Assembly (NCBI RefSeq): GCF_003086295.3
Contig: NC_092039.1
Coordinates: forward strand, 73,055,649 to 73,119,648
Source of the DNA: Arachis hypogaea
Taxonomy: Eukaryota > Streptophyta > Magnoliopsida > Fabales > Fabaceae
DNA: 64,000 nt
Direction of reading: 5' to 3'
In this document: positions 1-9,897 of the stretch, in pieces
How the letters are laid out: each line of letters begins with the position of its first letter
Position numbering within the stretch: position 1 is the first letter of the stretch
Made by a program: the position numbers and the translations under genes
Notes under the pieces: model-generated
Told to the model about the DNA's origin: nothing
The model's input: the letters and a program-made list of their open reading frames with translations, nothing else
Databases searched by the model: none

Positions 1-401
1 AAAAATCAGGACTCAAAAAACGTCCCCCAGTTAAGTACTTGTGGTTTTTATGTGTTAATTAATCCTTGAGACAAAACATTTAAAGTCATGGTTAGGCTCA
101 AGGTGCAAAGCACCAAAGAAAAAATAAATTAAAATAAATTCTGCTGTGTTCAAGGATTAAATGGAAATATAAAGATCAGAGAATTCATAATATTATCTGG
201 ATTCTAATTCTGAATGACAGTGACATCCTTCTGATTCAAAGAAGAGTGAGATGCCAAAACTGTTCAAGGATTACAGTTATAAACCCCATTATAAAAAGAG
301 ACATGAGCTTAATCGAACTCTCATTCTCATGCAAATTCACATCCTAAGCTTATATTAGTTTTGGTTGCTTGAGGACAAGCAACAGTTTAAGTTTGGTGTT
401 G
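1..401 (+). mobile_element. 3' non-coding end of an upstream G-type element (partial)
   Basis: This stretch matches 27921-28316, the last part of element G before its 3' LTR, over its whole length with only scattered differences. It contains the shared 3' blocks of the Athila-like elements (a CCTTGAGAC block, GAGATGCCAAAACTGTT) and ends with a hairpin and the TTTAAGTTTGGTGTTG box directly before an LTR. It therefore belongs to another G copy that begins left of the window and shares the LTR starting at 402. No coding region is visible. Confidence 0.85.
364..383 (+). promoter_or_regulatory. AGGA-loop hairpin before the LTR
   Basis: Stem GTTGCTTG, loop AGGA, stem CAAGCAAC: eight perfect pairs. 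It is followed by TTTAAGTTTGGTGTTG and then the LTR start. The same arrangement recurs before every Athila-like 3' LTR here (28279, 39189, 44412, 53976). The function is unknown; it sits where the polypurine tract and plus-strand priming signals are expected. Confidence 0.6.
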
Positions 402-995
402 TGATGCGTGATCATCCTGCCTATCTTTTCCTAGTGAATTTGCACTTATATTGTTGAGTTTAATTAACAATTAATTATATTTTAGCCACTATGGATGCTA
501 TTTTGAGTTTTGGGCAATTTTATTTATTTTAGGTAGCATTCAGCAGAATTTGAAGGAGTTTCTGCAGCACAAGAATCAAAGGAGATGGCTGCGAGGAGTG
601 ACGCGCACACGTGCTTGATGCGTGCACGTGATCTGGAAGTATCCATGGTGACGCGTACGCATGACTGACGCGTACGCGTGAGTTGAAGATTTGCTCAGCG
701 ATGCGTCCGCGTGACCGACGCATCTGCATGACTCGCAGAAAAGACCATCGACGTGTACGCGTGACTGATGCGTACGCGTGACATGCGCCACGTGCAGAAA
801 TATGGTGGGTGCGATTTCTGGGCTGTTTTGACAAAGCAAGTGGTCCCCACCCATCAGCTGAAGACTTGTTAATTAATTCGAATTTAAATTCAAATCTTAT
901 CTTTTAGGAAAAGATATTATTTTTATTTTTTAGATAATTAGATTTTTAATCTATTAGGATTAGTTATAAATAGGAACTTAGATGCAATCAGATAG
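402..995 (+). repeat. 5' LTR of G, first part (cut by element A)
   Basis: The start TGATGCGTGATC matches 28317 in the 3' LTR, and similarity continues to GATAG at 991-995, where element A begins. The LTR resumes at 17917. It contains the CpG-rich palindrome cluster described separately. Confidence 0.9.
594..790. repeat. Cluster of ACGCGTACGCGT-type palindromes in the G LTR
   Basis: About eight copies of a TGACGCGTACGCGTGA-like unit, several reduced by single C/T changes. The core ACGCGTACGCGT is a perfect 12-bp palindrome. The cluster starts about 200 bp into the LTR, is far richer in CpG than its AT-rich surroundings, and has a counterpart at 28510-28690 in the 3' LTR and at 26455-27010 in the interior. 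Role unknown. Confidence 0.75.
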
Positions 996-1504
996 TGTTC
1001 CGAGGGTACCTAAAACTATAGGTCGATCTCGGATGAGATCTTCTTTGCTGGTCGAAACGGTTGTATCCGATTTGTTGGACTTGATGATGGTGCTGATTTC
1101 TTCGTCCCCGGAGGGTGGGGGTACCTGCAAGGGACTCTGATGCTTAAGTTAGCAAGGGTATTAAGCAGGTATTGAGTAGAATCAGAGTATGAGTTATACC
1201 TGGGTGCTCCAGTGTATTTATAATGGTGTAGAGTGACCTTTTCGGAGATAAGATCGTTATCTTTATCTTATCTTATCTTATCTTTGAGTAAGGTCATCTT
1301 ATCTTCGAGGGAACCACCCTTATCTCTATAGGCTTGGACTGTCTTAGGATTTGGGTCGTGTTCCTTTATTTGGGCCCTTCGTTGGGCTTTCTTGGCAATT
1401 TAGCCGAGCTCTTTGAGAAGAGGTCGGGTAGCTTGACCTGAGGAGGTCGATCGTCTCGTTGCTAGTCATCCCGGGTCGGACAGCTCGATCCAGGGGTATG
1501 AACA
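996..1504 (-). repeat. 3' LTR of A
   Basis: Bounded by TG and CA, and matches 17403-17911 along its length. On the coding strand it carries an array of GATAAG motifs and a TATAAATA box (complement of 1215-1222), as in the other Tat-like LTRs. Confidence 0.93.
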
Positions 1505-1518
1505 GTGCCCCTGCTCGA
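1505..1518 (-). promoter_or_regulatory. Polypurine tract of A
   Basis: On the minus strand the bases directly before the 3' LTR read CGAGCAGGGGCAC. The same purine-rich string precedes the 3' LTR in B (14591-14605) and, in slightly different form, in C (59936-59951). This is the usual place for plus-strand priming. Confidence 0.75.
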
Positions 1519-2539
1519 GGTCAGTCTTTCTTTTGAGGTTGAGTATTAGTTTTAGGACTTCGATCCTTCTATGGTAAAGCCGAACTCGAGCATTTTGTTG
1601 ACTTCTTCTTTGTAGAGTTCTCCTTTGAATGCGGAACGTTTCCTTTTGATTTCTTTTGAAAACGCGCGTCCCCTTGCTTTGGGAATGTGCGAAGGTTTTA
1701 ATAACCTCATTAATTTCTTTTATTGCTCTTCTTGAACTTTTCACAAAAACGGTTTCTCTTCTCTAATGTTTCGTAACTTTCCCTTTTCTTTCTCACTTTC
1801 TGTTTCCCCTGTAACTTGTATTTTTCGCGCTTCTCCTTGTGACGTTGTGTGCAATCTTGTTGGTGTTTTTCTTTGCTTCTGAAAGGCGATTCTGGTTTCC
1901 GTTTTCAACTTCTTCGAAGCTTCCTCTTTTTTCCAGGTTGGTCCTTTTTGCTTTTTGTTTATTTTGCTGCTCTGCATTTTTTGAAGTTTTGACTGAGTGC
2001 ATGTTGGAAAGCTTGAATCTTTGTATATTATCACGCTCGGTTTATCACTGTGACGCACGCCTTCTGGTCTTCTTTTTGCTCTTATTTATGCTTCTGGGTC
2101 TTTTCTCCTGATTTGGCTTTTTAGGGCCTCGTATGCTACTCCTGTTTTGCTGAACTTTGTTGTTTTGAGGAAGTTTGCTCCTTTTGATGGCTTTTGTTTC
2201 TGTTGATTGCTTTTCTTTTGATGGAGATGGCTTCGTGAAGGAACTTTTTTCTTTTGGCAGTTCATTTTTGTTTTTGGGATGTTATTCTCTGGGGGAAAAG
2301 TTTTTCTTTGTTCTTGCTACGAATTTTTTTGGGGCGTTTATCCTTGTAGATTTTCCTGACTCTTTATTCCCTGATTGCCTCCAAAGGATGCCCTTGGACC
2401 TTGGGTTGTGTCCTGGGGTTTTCCTTTTTATCTGCTGTATTGTGCTGGATTGTGCTATCCGAGCTGATTTTATTTCATCTGGGATGTCTTTACCTTTTTA
2501 GTAATCCAATCTTTTTCTTGTTTGTAGGACTAGTTGGCC
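1505..2539 (+). other. Presumed 5' leader and leader intron of the antisense gene in A
   Basis: Pyrimidine-rich sequence between the LTR and the antisense gene. A possible intron runs from a TTTTCCAG/GTTGGT donor at 1936/1937 to a TTTGTAG acceptor ending at 2527, thirteen bases before the expected start codon. Element C has the same arrangement (CCAG/GTTTGT at 60284/60285 and TTTGTAG ending at 60542). Agreement between two diverged copies is the evidence; no transcript data were available. The many small open frames here are low-complexity. Confidence 0.4.
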
Positions 2540-4453
2540 ATGTCTTCCTAAAAAAATATTGTCGAGGCATCTTCTACTGTTCCCGAAGGGATGTCTGATT
2601 GCCTGGACTCTCTTGTCTTACTGTGTGTTTCTTTAGCCGATTCTGAATTTTGTGTGACACTTAGAAGGCATCATCGTGTCTGTAGCAGTGAGGATCAGGA
2701 GAGCAATTATGAGTTGGTAGCACCCAATTCTGGTGATAGAGTTTGCTTCCCAGTTCTGACCCAGGGGGAGTGTCCCTTCTTTTATACTTATGACTTCTGT
2801 TTTAGCCAAATAAACATCACCTTTCCTTTTACCTCTTTTGAAACTGACTTGTTATGGTCTTGTAACGTAGCCCCTTCACAGCTTCATCCGAATTCATGGG
2901 GTTTCATCAATATTTTTCAGCTTGTTTGTCAAGAATTTGATGTTACACCTTCTCAAACTCTTTTTTTTATATCTTTTTGTGTTGACTAAGCCTGGGACTA
3001 CCAAGAAGAAGGCTTCTTGGATTTCTTTTAGGTCTGCCCAAGGGCATAAGGTTTTTTCCATGTATGACGAATCTTTCCGGGATTTTAAGAATTACTTCTT
3101 TAAGGTCCGGGCTGTTGAAGGAGCCCGGCCTTTTTTTCTGGACGAAAATAACAAACCCTTCTTTCCCTTAGAGTGGCAGAGGAACATAGTGGTATCCCGA
3201 TATACTTGGGAGATGTTGGACGAGGTCGAGCAGGCCTTTGTGAATGTCTTGGAGGATATTTGGGGGGAACATCCTCATTTGGATACTAAAAAATCTTTGG
3301 GAGACCCGTCCCTTATTCGAACTGCTTTGGGTATTGCTTTGATATATTTTGTTTTTTGTTTTTCTCCTACTTTCTTCCCAGTATGATAAATTGTTTGTTT
3401 TCCATTTTTCAGAGATGGCCAAGAATAACGATGCAATAAAGGTCTTCAAGAAGGCGAGGAAAGCTACTACAGCTCAAAACACCTCGGCCCGTGTAGATGG
3501 GGAGGGAACTTCTCAAGTTCCTTTGAAGCCGTCCGTGCCGAGATCTCCTGGCCCGAGGAGAATGATCCCTACACCTCGGGTCCGTTTAGTGGATCCCCCT
3601 CAACCTTCTACTGCTGCTGTGGTTTCTTCTTCGGCCGCCCCTCCACCTAAAAGACCTCGAACTGTTGAACCTTTCAATCTAGACACCCCGGATTTTGACT
3701 CTATTCATTTTGTGGACCAGCAGATCGCACCTTATGGTACCCTTTCAATGGATGATGTATCTCTCCTTCATCACTTAGATTTTATAACTCGGAGTAGTGT
3801 TAAGATGGCTCATATGGGAGCTGCTTTGTATCGAACTGCCAAAATCTACCTATGCATGCTACAAAGCCTTTATGGAGGAGGCTAAGCATGAGTTTGATCA
3901 GATGAAGGGTCTGAAGGAGGAGTTTGAAACGGAGGTGACTAAACTGAAGAAGGAGCTAGAAGGGGAGAAGGCCAGCTCTCTTGCCCTGGCGGCTTCTGTG
4001 CAGTTGGCTGAGGATGTGGCATTGAAGCACAAAGAAAGCTACGTCATGTCCTACCGAGAAGTGATGCATCTTCGGAAGGAGTTAGAGTCGGCCCGGGTTG
4101 ATTATTCTGAGCTCCAGGGTCATCTTTTGGGCAGCGTAACTGATGCTTATGAGAACCTGAAGGAGCATGTTTAGGTTATCGCCCCGGGAGCTGACCTTGC
4201 TTTATTTAGTTTGGATAATGTTGTGAAGGATGGCAAGATTGTTCCCGAGGACCCTGATGATGATGTTGAGCCTCCCTCTGAGCCTATCGCCAAAGCTTCT
4301 GTCGTGTCGGCTTCTTGAACTCCTGCTTGTTCTGTAGCTGATACTGATTGCCAGATATTGAATTGGGGTGACGGGACAGTGGACGCAGTGCCTCTCTAGA
4401 CTCACCCTCTTTCACCATGTGCTAATGCTGCCAAGAAGCCTTCGAATGCTTGA
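2540..4453 (+). pseudogene. Antisense gene of Tat-like element A (gypsy-type transposon domain protein), broken
   Basis: Runs opposite to A's gag-pol, between pol and the 3' LTR. It is homologous along its length to the intact gene in C (60554-62453). Shared features in order: an ELVAP segment, a PSQLHPNSW block, a LTKPG segment, DFKNYFFKVRA, a phase-1 intron (3331-3412), a nuclear-localisation-like PPPKRPR, and a C-terminal coiled coil. This resembles the plant 'putative gypsy type transposon' domain family (Pfam Transposase_28). Breaks: a stop three codons after the start at 2540, a frameshift near 2960, an extra A near 3847, and stops near 4172, 4316 and 4397. The product is unknown; the localisation signal suggests a nuclear role. 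Confidence 0.75.
3331..3412 (+). other. Conserved phase-1 intron of the antisense gene in A
   Basis: GT at 3331 and AG at 3411-3412 with a pyrimidine-rich 3' end. Removing it leaves a split Glu codon followed by an ATG codon, exactly as in element C (61338-61431). The same phase and position in two diverged copies support real splicing. Confidence 0.7.
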
Positions 4454-4839
4454 TTGACTTCTGTAACTATTTTGTGTAGATAGCCCGGTTTATGGGCGTT
4501 TGAACTCTTATTTTGTTGAGTTTTGACACCTTTTTAGTTGCTGGTTTTAGCAACTTTATTTTGGTAAACAAAGTAATTTTCCGGCTACATTTGTCAGCCT
4601 TTGATGCTGGCTATTATTATGACTTTCTATTTTTATATCATATCTGTTTGCGCTTGTCTTGGTGTCTTTATAGTCTTTTGAGAGTATTGGGATGATCGGC
4701 TTGATTTCTTTGCCTGACGCTGCTTTCACCAGTGTTTTCGTACCGAGTTTGCCAATTTCCTCAACTTGGGTTTTGCCCAAGTTGTTTGTTTGTAGCCCTC
4801 TTTTTGGACTTTTACTAAGGTCTCTTCCAGGGGTAGCTT
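4454..4839. other. Non-coding part of A's 3' region
   Basis: Lies between the antisense gene and the tandem array. No supported coding frame; holds the single hairpin at 4537-4554. Confidence 0.6.
4537..4554 (+). repeat. Single-copy hairpin homologous to the tandem unit of C
   Basis: GTTGCT, a six-base loop, AGCAAC, preceded by TTTTTA. In C the equivalent TTTTTAGTTG...CAAC unit is repeated about eight times (62560-63150). In A it occurs once. Confidence 0.6.
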
Positions 4840-5535
4840 TACTATGTCGGATCCTGTCGAGTTTCTTGGTAATCCTCTTTCTTAGACTTTGTTCAGGTCT
4901 CTTTCAGGGATTACTTTTTGTCGCTTTATATCTTGGGCCGACTTCATCATGTTGGGCCCTGTCAAGTTACTTGGTAATCCTCTTTTTTTGACTTTGCTCA
5001 GGTCTCTTTTAGGGGTTACCTTCTATAACTTTGGGCCGACTTCATCATGTCGGGCCCTATCGAGTTACTTGGTAATCCTCTTTCTTGGACCTTGTTCAGG
5101 TCTCTTTCAGGGATTACCTTCTGTAACTTTATATCTTTGGGCCGTCTTCATCATGTCGGGCCCTGTCGAGTTACTTGGTAATCCTATTTCTTGGACCTTG
5201 TTCAGGTCTATTTTAGGGATTACCTTTGTAACTTTGGGCCGACTTCATCATGTCGAGCCCTGTCAAGTTACTTGGTAATCCTCTTTCTTGGACCTTGTTC
5301 AGGTCTCTTTCAGGGATTACCTTTATAACTTTGGGCCGACTTCATCATGTCGGGCCCTGTCGAGTTACTTGGTAATCCTCTTTCTTGGACCTTGTTCAGG
5401 TCTCTTTCAGGGATTACCTTTGTAACTTTTTCGTAGGTGTCCGACTTCATCATGTCGGGCTCTTCTAAGTTATGGTAATCCTCTTTTATAGGGTTGGCCA
5501 AACCTCTTTCCAGGGCTTTACTTATAACTTAGGTC
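4840..5535. repeat. Tandem array of about 97-106 bp units in A's 3' region
   Basis: About seven units. The block CTTCATCATG recurs from 4942 at spacings of about 98, 106, 97, 97 and 105 bp. Each unit holds two dyads: GGGCCGAC...GTCGGGCCC, and a longer one pairing AGTTAC with GTAACT and GGTAATCC with GGATTACC. B (12890-13265) and C (63225-63445) carry fewer copies with matching changes in both arms. Variable tandem repeats in this region are a known trait of Tat-lineage elements. Confidence 0.85.
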
Positions 5536-6005
5536 ATTGTGGCTGGTTCGACTTCTTTATGCCGGCCAGTCTTCAAGTTATTTTATAGCAATCCATTTTA
5601 TTAGGACCTCGTAAGGTCCTTTCTTTGGATCACTTTCTATAACTTCTTGCATTATTCCACTTTCATTTTTGCTGATTTCATAAAGTTTGGGTTTTAACCC
5701 CCGTTTGGTCTACCTTTTAATGAATTTGGTTTTATTTTTTGGTCTTTATCATGATCGCGCAGTGAATTTGGTTTTTACTTTCTATCGATCTGTAGCTTTA
5801 TAATCGGGCGATGAATGTTTTAGAATAATGTGGCTTGGGCATTTGTAGAAAATCTGAACAGATCTTTATTAAAAGAGAATGCAAATATATACATGCGGGG
5901 TTTAATTTCCTAAGTCGGATGATTTATAGGTCTTGGTCTTGGCGCCTCATTAAAAAACCTTTTCAGGAAAAAGAGTGCGCCTTATCCCAAGGTCCTTTAC
6001 CATCC
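5536..6005. other. Non-coding stretch downstream of A's pol
   Basis: No supported coding frame. On the minus strand a block with TTTTTTAATGAG lies about 20-60 bases after the pol stop (complement of 5945-5985) and is shared with C (63677-63715). Confidence 0.55.
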
Positions 6006-7544
6006 CTAACTATAGTACCTTCTTAGGTTGCAGGCATGCCATGACCTAGGAAGTTCTCTTCCGTCGAGTTCAGAAAGCCTGTAGTAACCTTTTCCCAGCA
6101 CTTCTATGACTCGGTAGGGTCCTTTCCAGTTTGCTGCCAGCTTTCCTTCTCCAGGTCGAGTTGTTCCGATGTTGTTTCGGATTAGGATGAGGTCGTCCTC
6201 AGCAAAGGCCCGCTGTATTACCTTTTGGTTGTATCTGGAGGCCATCCGTTGTTTCAACGCCTCTTCCCTTATCCGAGCTCTTTCTCGGATTTCTGGAAGT
6301 AAGTCGAGCTCTTCCCTTTGGAGTTGGGAGTTGGTTTTTTCGCTATAGTGGATCACTCTGGGTGATCCTTCTTCGACCTCCACTGGGATCATTGCCTCCA
6401 TTCCACAAGCTAGTCAAAAATGTGACTCCTTTTTAGTGGAATGTGGAATCGTCCGATATGCCCATAGGACTTGTGGGAGCTCTTCAGCCCAGGCTCCCTT
6501 TGCATCTTGTAATCTCCGTTTTAACCCTGCTAATATGACTTTGATAGCAGCTTCAGCTTGTCCATTGGCTTGGGGGTGCTCGATAGAGGTGAATTGTTGT
6601 TTTATATTCAGGTTGGTCGCTAGTTTTCTGAAGCCTGCATCTATGAATTGGGTACCATTGTCTGTAGTGATGGAGTATGGAACTCCAAACCTTGTGACGT
6701 TGTTTCTATATGGAAATTTTTGACTTCCTTGAGCCGTGGCATTAGCTAGGGGTTTTGCCTTAATCTATTTTGTGAAGTAGTCTATTCCTACTATGAGGAA
6801 TTTGACTTGTCCTGATCCTTGAGGAAAAGGTCTGAGAAGATTGAGTCCCCATTTTGCAAATGGCCAAGGCGAAGTCACGCTAATGAGTTCCTCGGGCGGG
6901 GCAATGTGAAAGTTGGCATGTTTCTGACATGGTGAACATGTCCTTACAAATTCTATGGCTTCATTTTGTAGAGTTGGCCAATAAAATCCTGCCCGAAGTA
7001 CTTTTTTGGCGAGTGCCTGCGCTCCGAGGTGATTGCCACAGATGCCACTGTGTATTTCTTCTAGGACTTTCTTTGTGTTGGAAGTCGGCACGCATTTTAG
7101 CAATGGTATTGAAATCCCTCTTTTGTATAGAGTATTATTTATGATGGTATAGTATTGTGCTTCCCGTTTTAACCTCTTTGCCTCTTTCTCATTTGTAGGG
7201 AGAGCTTCTGTTCTGAGGTAGTTAATTATGGGAGTCATCCATCCCTGATCGTGACCTGTTATGGCTAGGACTTTTTCTTCTTCTGAGATTGATGGATTCT
7301 GTAGAATTTCTTGGATGAGACTTCTATTGTTGCCCCCTGGTTTGGTGCTGGCTAGTTTTGAGAGTGCATTGGCCCGGGCATTCTGTTCTCGGGGTATTTG
7401 ACAAATTTTATATTCTCTGAATTGTCTGAGCTGTTCCTTGGTTTTGTCCAAGTACTTTTTCATAGTGGGATCTTTGGCTTGGTAGCTTCTTGTGAGTCGC
7501 TGAAGATGATAAGGTTTTGAGCTCCAACCTCTCTTTGACACAAG
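6006..7544 (-). pseudogene. pol: A: RNase H remnant and integrase
   Basis: From 7544 leftwards: a short RNase H remnant (IIFSDSQ), then the Tat-lineage ending (LASTKPGGNN), an HHCC zinc-binding region (HSGICGNH...CSPCQKH), and an integrase core with GIDYFTK, TDNGTQF (about 6650) and EHPQANGQAEAA. A DNA-joining C-terminal domain ends NLRRYYS at 6006. The first catalytic Asp is changed to Asn (GLNLL, about 6840). Stops near 6763 (W position) and 6402 (R position) look like transitions. Most of RNase H is missing: the reverse transcriptase thumb runs directly into the remnant near 7545, and a further small gap follows DSQ. Confidence 0.9.
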
Positions 7545-8117
7545 TTGGACTTTTCATGTCGAGTATGGCCCTGCACTTATCCGGGTTTGCCTCGATTCCT
7601 CTCTGTGTGATCATAAAACCCAAAAATTTACCAGCTTCTACTGCGAAGGTGCATTTTGCGAGATTGAGTCGCATGCTGTGTCCTCTTATAGTGTTGAATA
7701 CTTGTGTCAGGTCGGATAATAACATCTCTTCATTTTGCATTTTTACTAGCATGTCGTCCACGTAAACTTCCATGACTTTTCCGATGTGGTCCGAAAAAAC
7801 CTTGTTCATTAATCTTTGGTAAGTGGCTCCCGCATTTTTAAGACCGAAGGGCATGACGATGTAGCAGTAATTTGCCTTTGGGGTTAAGAGTGAGGTTTTT
7901 TCTTGGTCGTGTGGGTACATTGGGATTTAGTTATATCCCGAGTATGCGTCCATAAAGGAGAGGTATTTGTATCCGGAGGAGGCATCTACCAGTGCGTCAA
8001 TGCTTGGGAGTGGATAAGGATCTATTGGGCATGCTTTGTTGAGATCGGTATAGTCAGTGCACACCATTCGCTGCTTCCCGTTTGACTTTTTAACCAATAC
8101 GATGTTAGCAAGCAATA
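7545..8117 (-). pseudogene. pol: A: reverse transcriptase, catalytic part (cut off by B)
   Basis: Starting at 8117 on the minus strand: the LVKKSNGKQRM segment, DYTDLNKACP, FMDAYSGYN, MPFGLKNAGATYQRLM, then the catalytic EVYVDDM near 7750, which is intact. One stop (TAA at a Gln position, about 7923) interrupts it. The first part of the domain (GFIREVKY) is at 15157-15575, on the far side of element B. The thumb ends abruptly near 7545. Confidence 0.9.
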
Positions 8118-8122
8118 GCAGG

Positions 8123-8699
8123 TGTTCATACCCTGGGTCAAGCTGTCCGACCCGGGATGTTTAGCGACAAGCCGACCGACCTCTTCAGATCAGACTATCC
8201 GACCTCTTCTCAAAGAGCTCGGCCAAATGCCCGACCTCTTCTCAAAGAGCTCGGCCAACTCGCCAAAGGAGCCCAAAGCAGGCCCAAAACGAAGGAACAC
8301 AGCCCAATCTAAAGGCAGCTAGAGCCCAAAAAGATAAAGGCGGTTCCCTTGCAGATAAGATGACCTCACTTAAAGATAAGATAAAGATAAGATAAGATAA
8401 CTAACTTATCTTATCCACAGGAGGCCACATCTCACCATTATAAATACACTAGAGCACCCAGGTATAACTCATACTCTGATTCTACTCAATACCTGCTTAA
8501 TACCCTTGCTAACTTAAGCATCGGAGTCCCTTACAAGTACCCCCACCCTCCGGGGACGAAGGATCAGCACCACCACCAAGTCCAACAAAGTCGGACACAC
8601 CAGCTCCGGCCGCCGTACACCTGCCAGACACGTCGGCTCCGACCAACACAGAAGATCTCATCCGAGATCAACCTACAGTTCCAGGTAACCCTCGGAACA
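8123..8699 (+). repeat. 5' LTR of B
   Basis: Starts TGTTCATACCC, ends CTCGGAACA, and is directly followed by a primer-binding site. Compared with A's LTRs (reverse complement) it shares the GATAAG array, the TATAAATA box and both ends. Confidence 0.92.
8354..8446 (+). promoter_or_regulatory. GATAAG array, inverted repeat and TATA box in the B LTR
   Basis: Several GATAAG motifs end in a perfect inverted repeat, GATAAGATAA, five bases, TTATCTTATC. A TATAAATA box follows at 8439-8446 in a CCATTATAAATACACT context. The same order is present in the LTRs of A (TATA complement at 1215-1222 and 17623-17630), B's 3' LTR (14890-14897) and C (59681-59688). GATAAG is the core of plant I-box/GATA-factor sites, so this is the likely promoter. 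Confidence 0.65.
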
Positions 8700-8700
8700 T

Positions 8701-8720
8701 TGGCGCCATTGTCGGGAAAC
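8701..8720 (+). promoter_or_regulatory. Primer-binding site of B
   Basis: TGGCGCCATTGTCGGGAAAC begins two bases after the LTR. It resembles the tRNA-Asp-complementary site TGGCGCCGTTGCCGGGGA with several changes. The gag start follows only about 20 bases later. Confidence 0.7.
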
Positions 8721-8740
8721 CTGGAAGTCATCCCAACACC

Positions 8741-9682
8741 ATGGCGGATGACCATGACAACGACCACGATTCAGATCTAGAGGATAGAACGCCGCATAAA
8801 AACGCGGATGCCACCCCCAAAAGCACACCCTAAAACGGGGGAGATAAGTAACCTGCAAACACAGAAATCATGGAGCACTACAAGCTCAACAAAACCGCCT
8901 CCAACAACTCGAAAAAGAAGACGAGCATCAACGGGAAGCCAAGAAGGACCTCCAAAGGGAAACTAGGCGACGCCGAGAGTTAAAAGATAAGCTCTTAAAA
9001 CTCGAAGCTGATCTCAAAACCTAGATGGCTCGATCCAGTCACGAAGATAGCCCCCACAAAGATCAAGACCCATTCACCAAAGAGATCATGAAAGCTAAAG
9101 GTCCCAAAGGACTTTAAAGCTCCCAACATGACTCCGTACGACGGCACATCAGATCCAAGCTATCATCTTAGCAATTTCAGAAGCAGGATGTATCTCACAA
9201 AGGCCTCAGATGCAATCCGTTATTCTCCATCCAGAAGGACAAAGCCAAACACGCATCAAGCCTATTAGGGATCAAGCAAGGAGATCGAGAGAGCCTTCGC
9301 AACTACATGGAAAGATTCAACAAAACATGTCTGGACATACAAAGTCTGCCAACAGAAGCAGCTATTAGGGGTCTCATCAATGGTCTACGAGAAGGACCTT
9401 TTAGCCACTCAATATCCAAGAAGCACCCAAACATCTCGGAACGAGGTACATGAACGGGCAGAGAAGTACATCAACAGGAGGAAAATTCTCGACTAGGAGA
9501 GATCTCAAAATCGAACATTCCTACTCCTCTCGGGATAAGGATAAAGAGTCCAAGAAAAAAGAAGATCAACATGGAGAGAAGCGTAGAAAATACCACAATT
9601 ACACCCCATTCGGGTGTCTGTTGTGGATATCTACCGAGAAATATGCAACACTGAGAAGATCCCATCAACTCGCCCAATCAAA
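8741..9682 (+). pseudogene. gag: B: gag relic
   Basis: The start ATGGCGGATGACC matches A's gag start (MADDHDNDH). Then come charged coiled-coil remnants, KVPKDFK, a YDGTSDP segment, NFRSRMYL, a jump that removes the central gag segment, an ERAEKYI-like stretch, and IYREICNTEKIP near 9640. Many frameshifts and stops. In A the zinc-finger-like region follows; here it is replaced by the repeat array at 9683-9897. Confidence 0.75.
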
Positions 9683-9897
9683 AACAAAAGAGGTCGGACG
9701 AGTTAGAGGTCCACCTCACACCAAAGTGGTTGGACATGTTGAAGGTCCACCTCACACCAAAGAGGTCGGACATGTTGAAGGTCCACCTCACACCAAAGAG
9801 GTCGGACAAGTTGAAGGTCAACCTCACACCAAAGAGGTCGGACAAGTCGAACGTCTCACACCAAAGAGGTCGAACGAGTTGAACGTCCACCTCACAC
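9683..9897 (+). repeat. 36-bp tandem repeat coding for a 12-residue unit
   Basis: A 36-bp unit repeated about five times. In one open frame (9450-10001) it codes EVGHVEGPPHTK repeats. The array occupies the place where A has its CEYHQIRRHSTNEC zinc-finger-like segment, so it has replaced or displaced that segment. Because 36 is divisible by 3, copies could be gained or lost without changing frame. Confidence 0.85.

Noticed and set aside
529..854. Minus-strand open frames over the palindrome cluster of the G LTR (similar at 28491-28794 and 26684-26947)
   Set aside because: They are translations of the ACGCGT repeats, which stay open because the palindromes lack stops; no domain is visible.
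4840..5535. CRISPR-like array (regular repeats of about 100 bp)
   Set aside because: Units are contiguous and vary along their whole length with no unique spacers; this is a tandem repeat in a plant retrotransposon.
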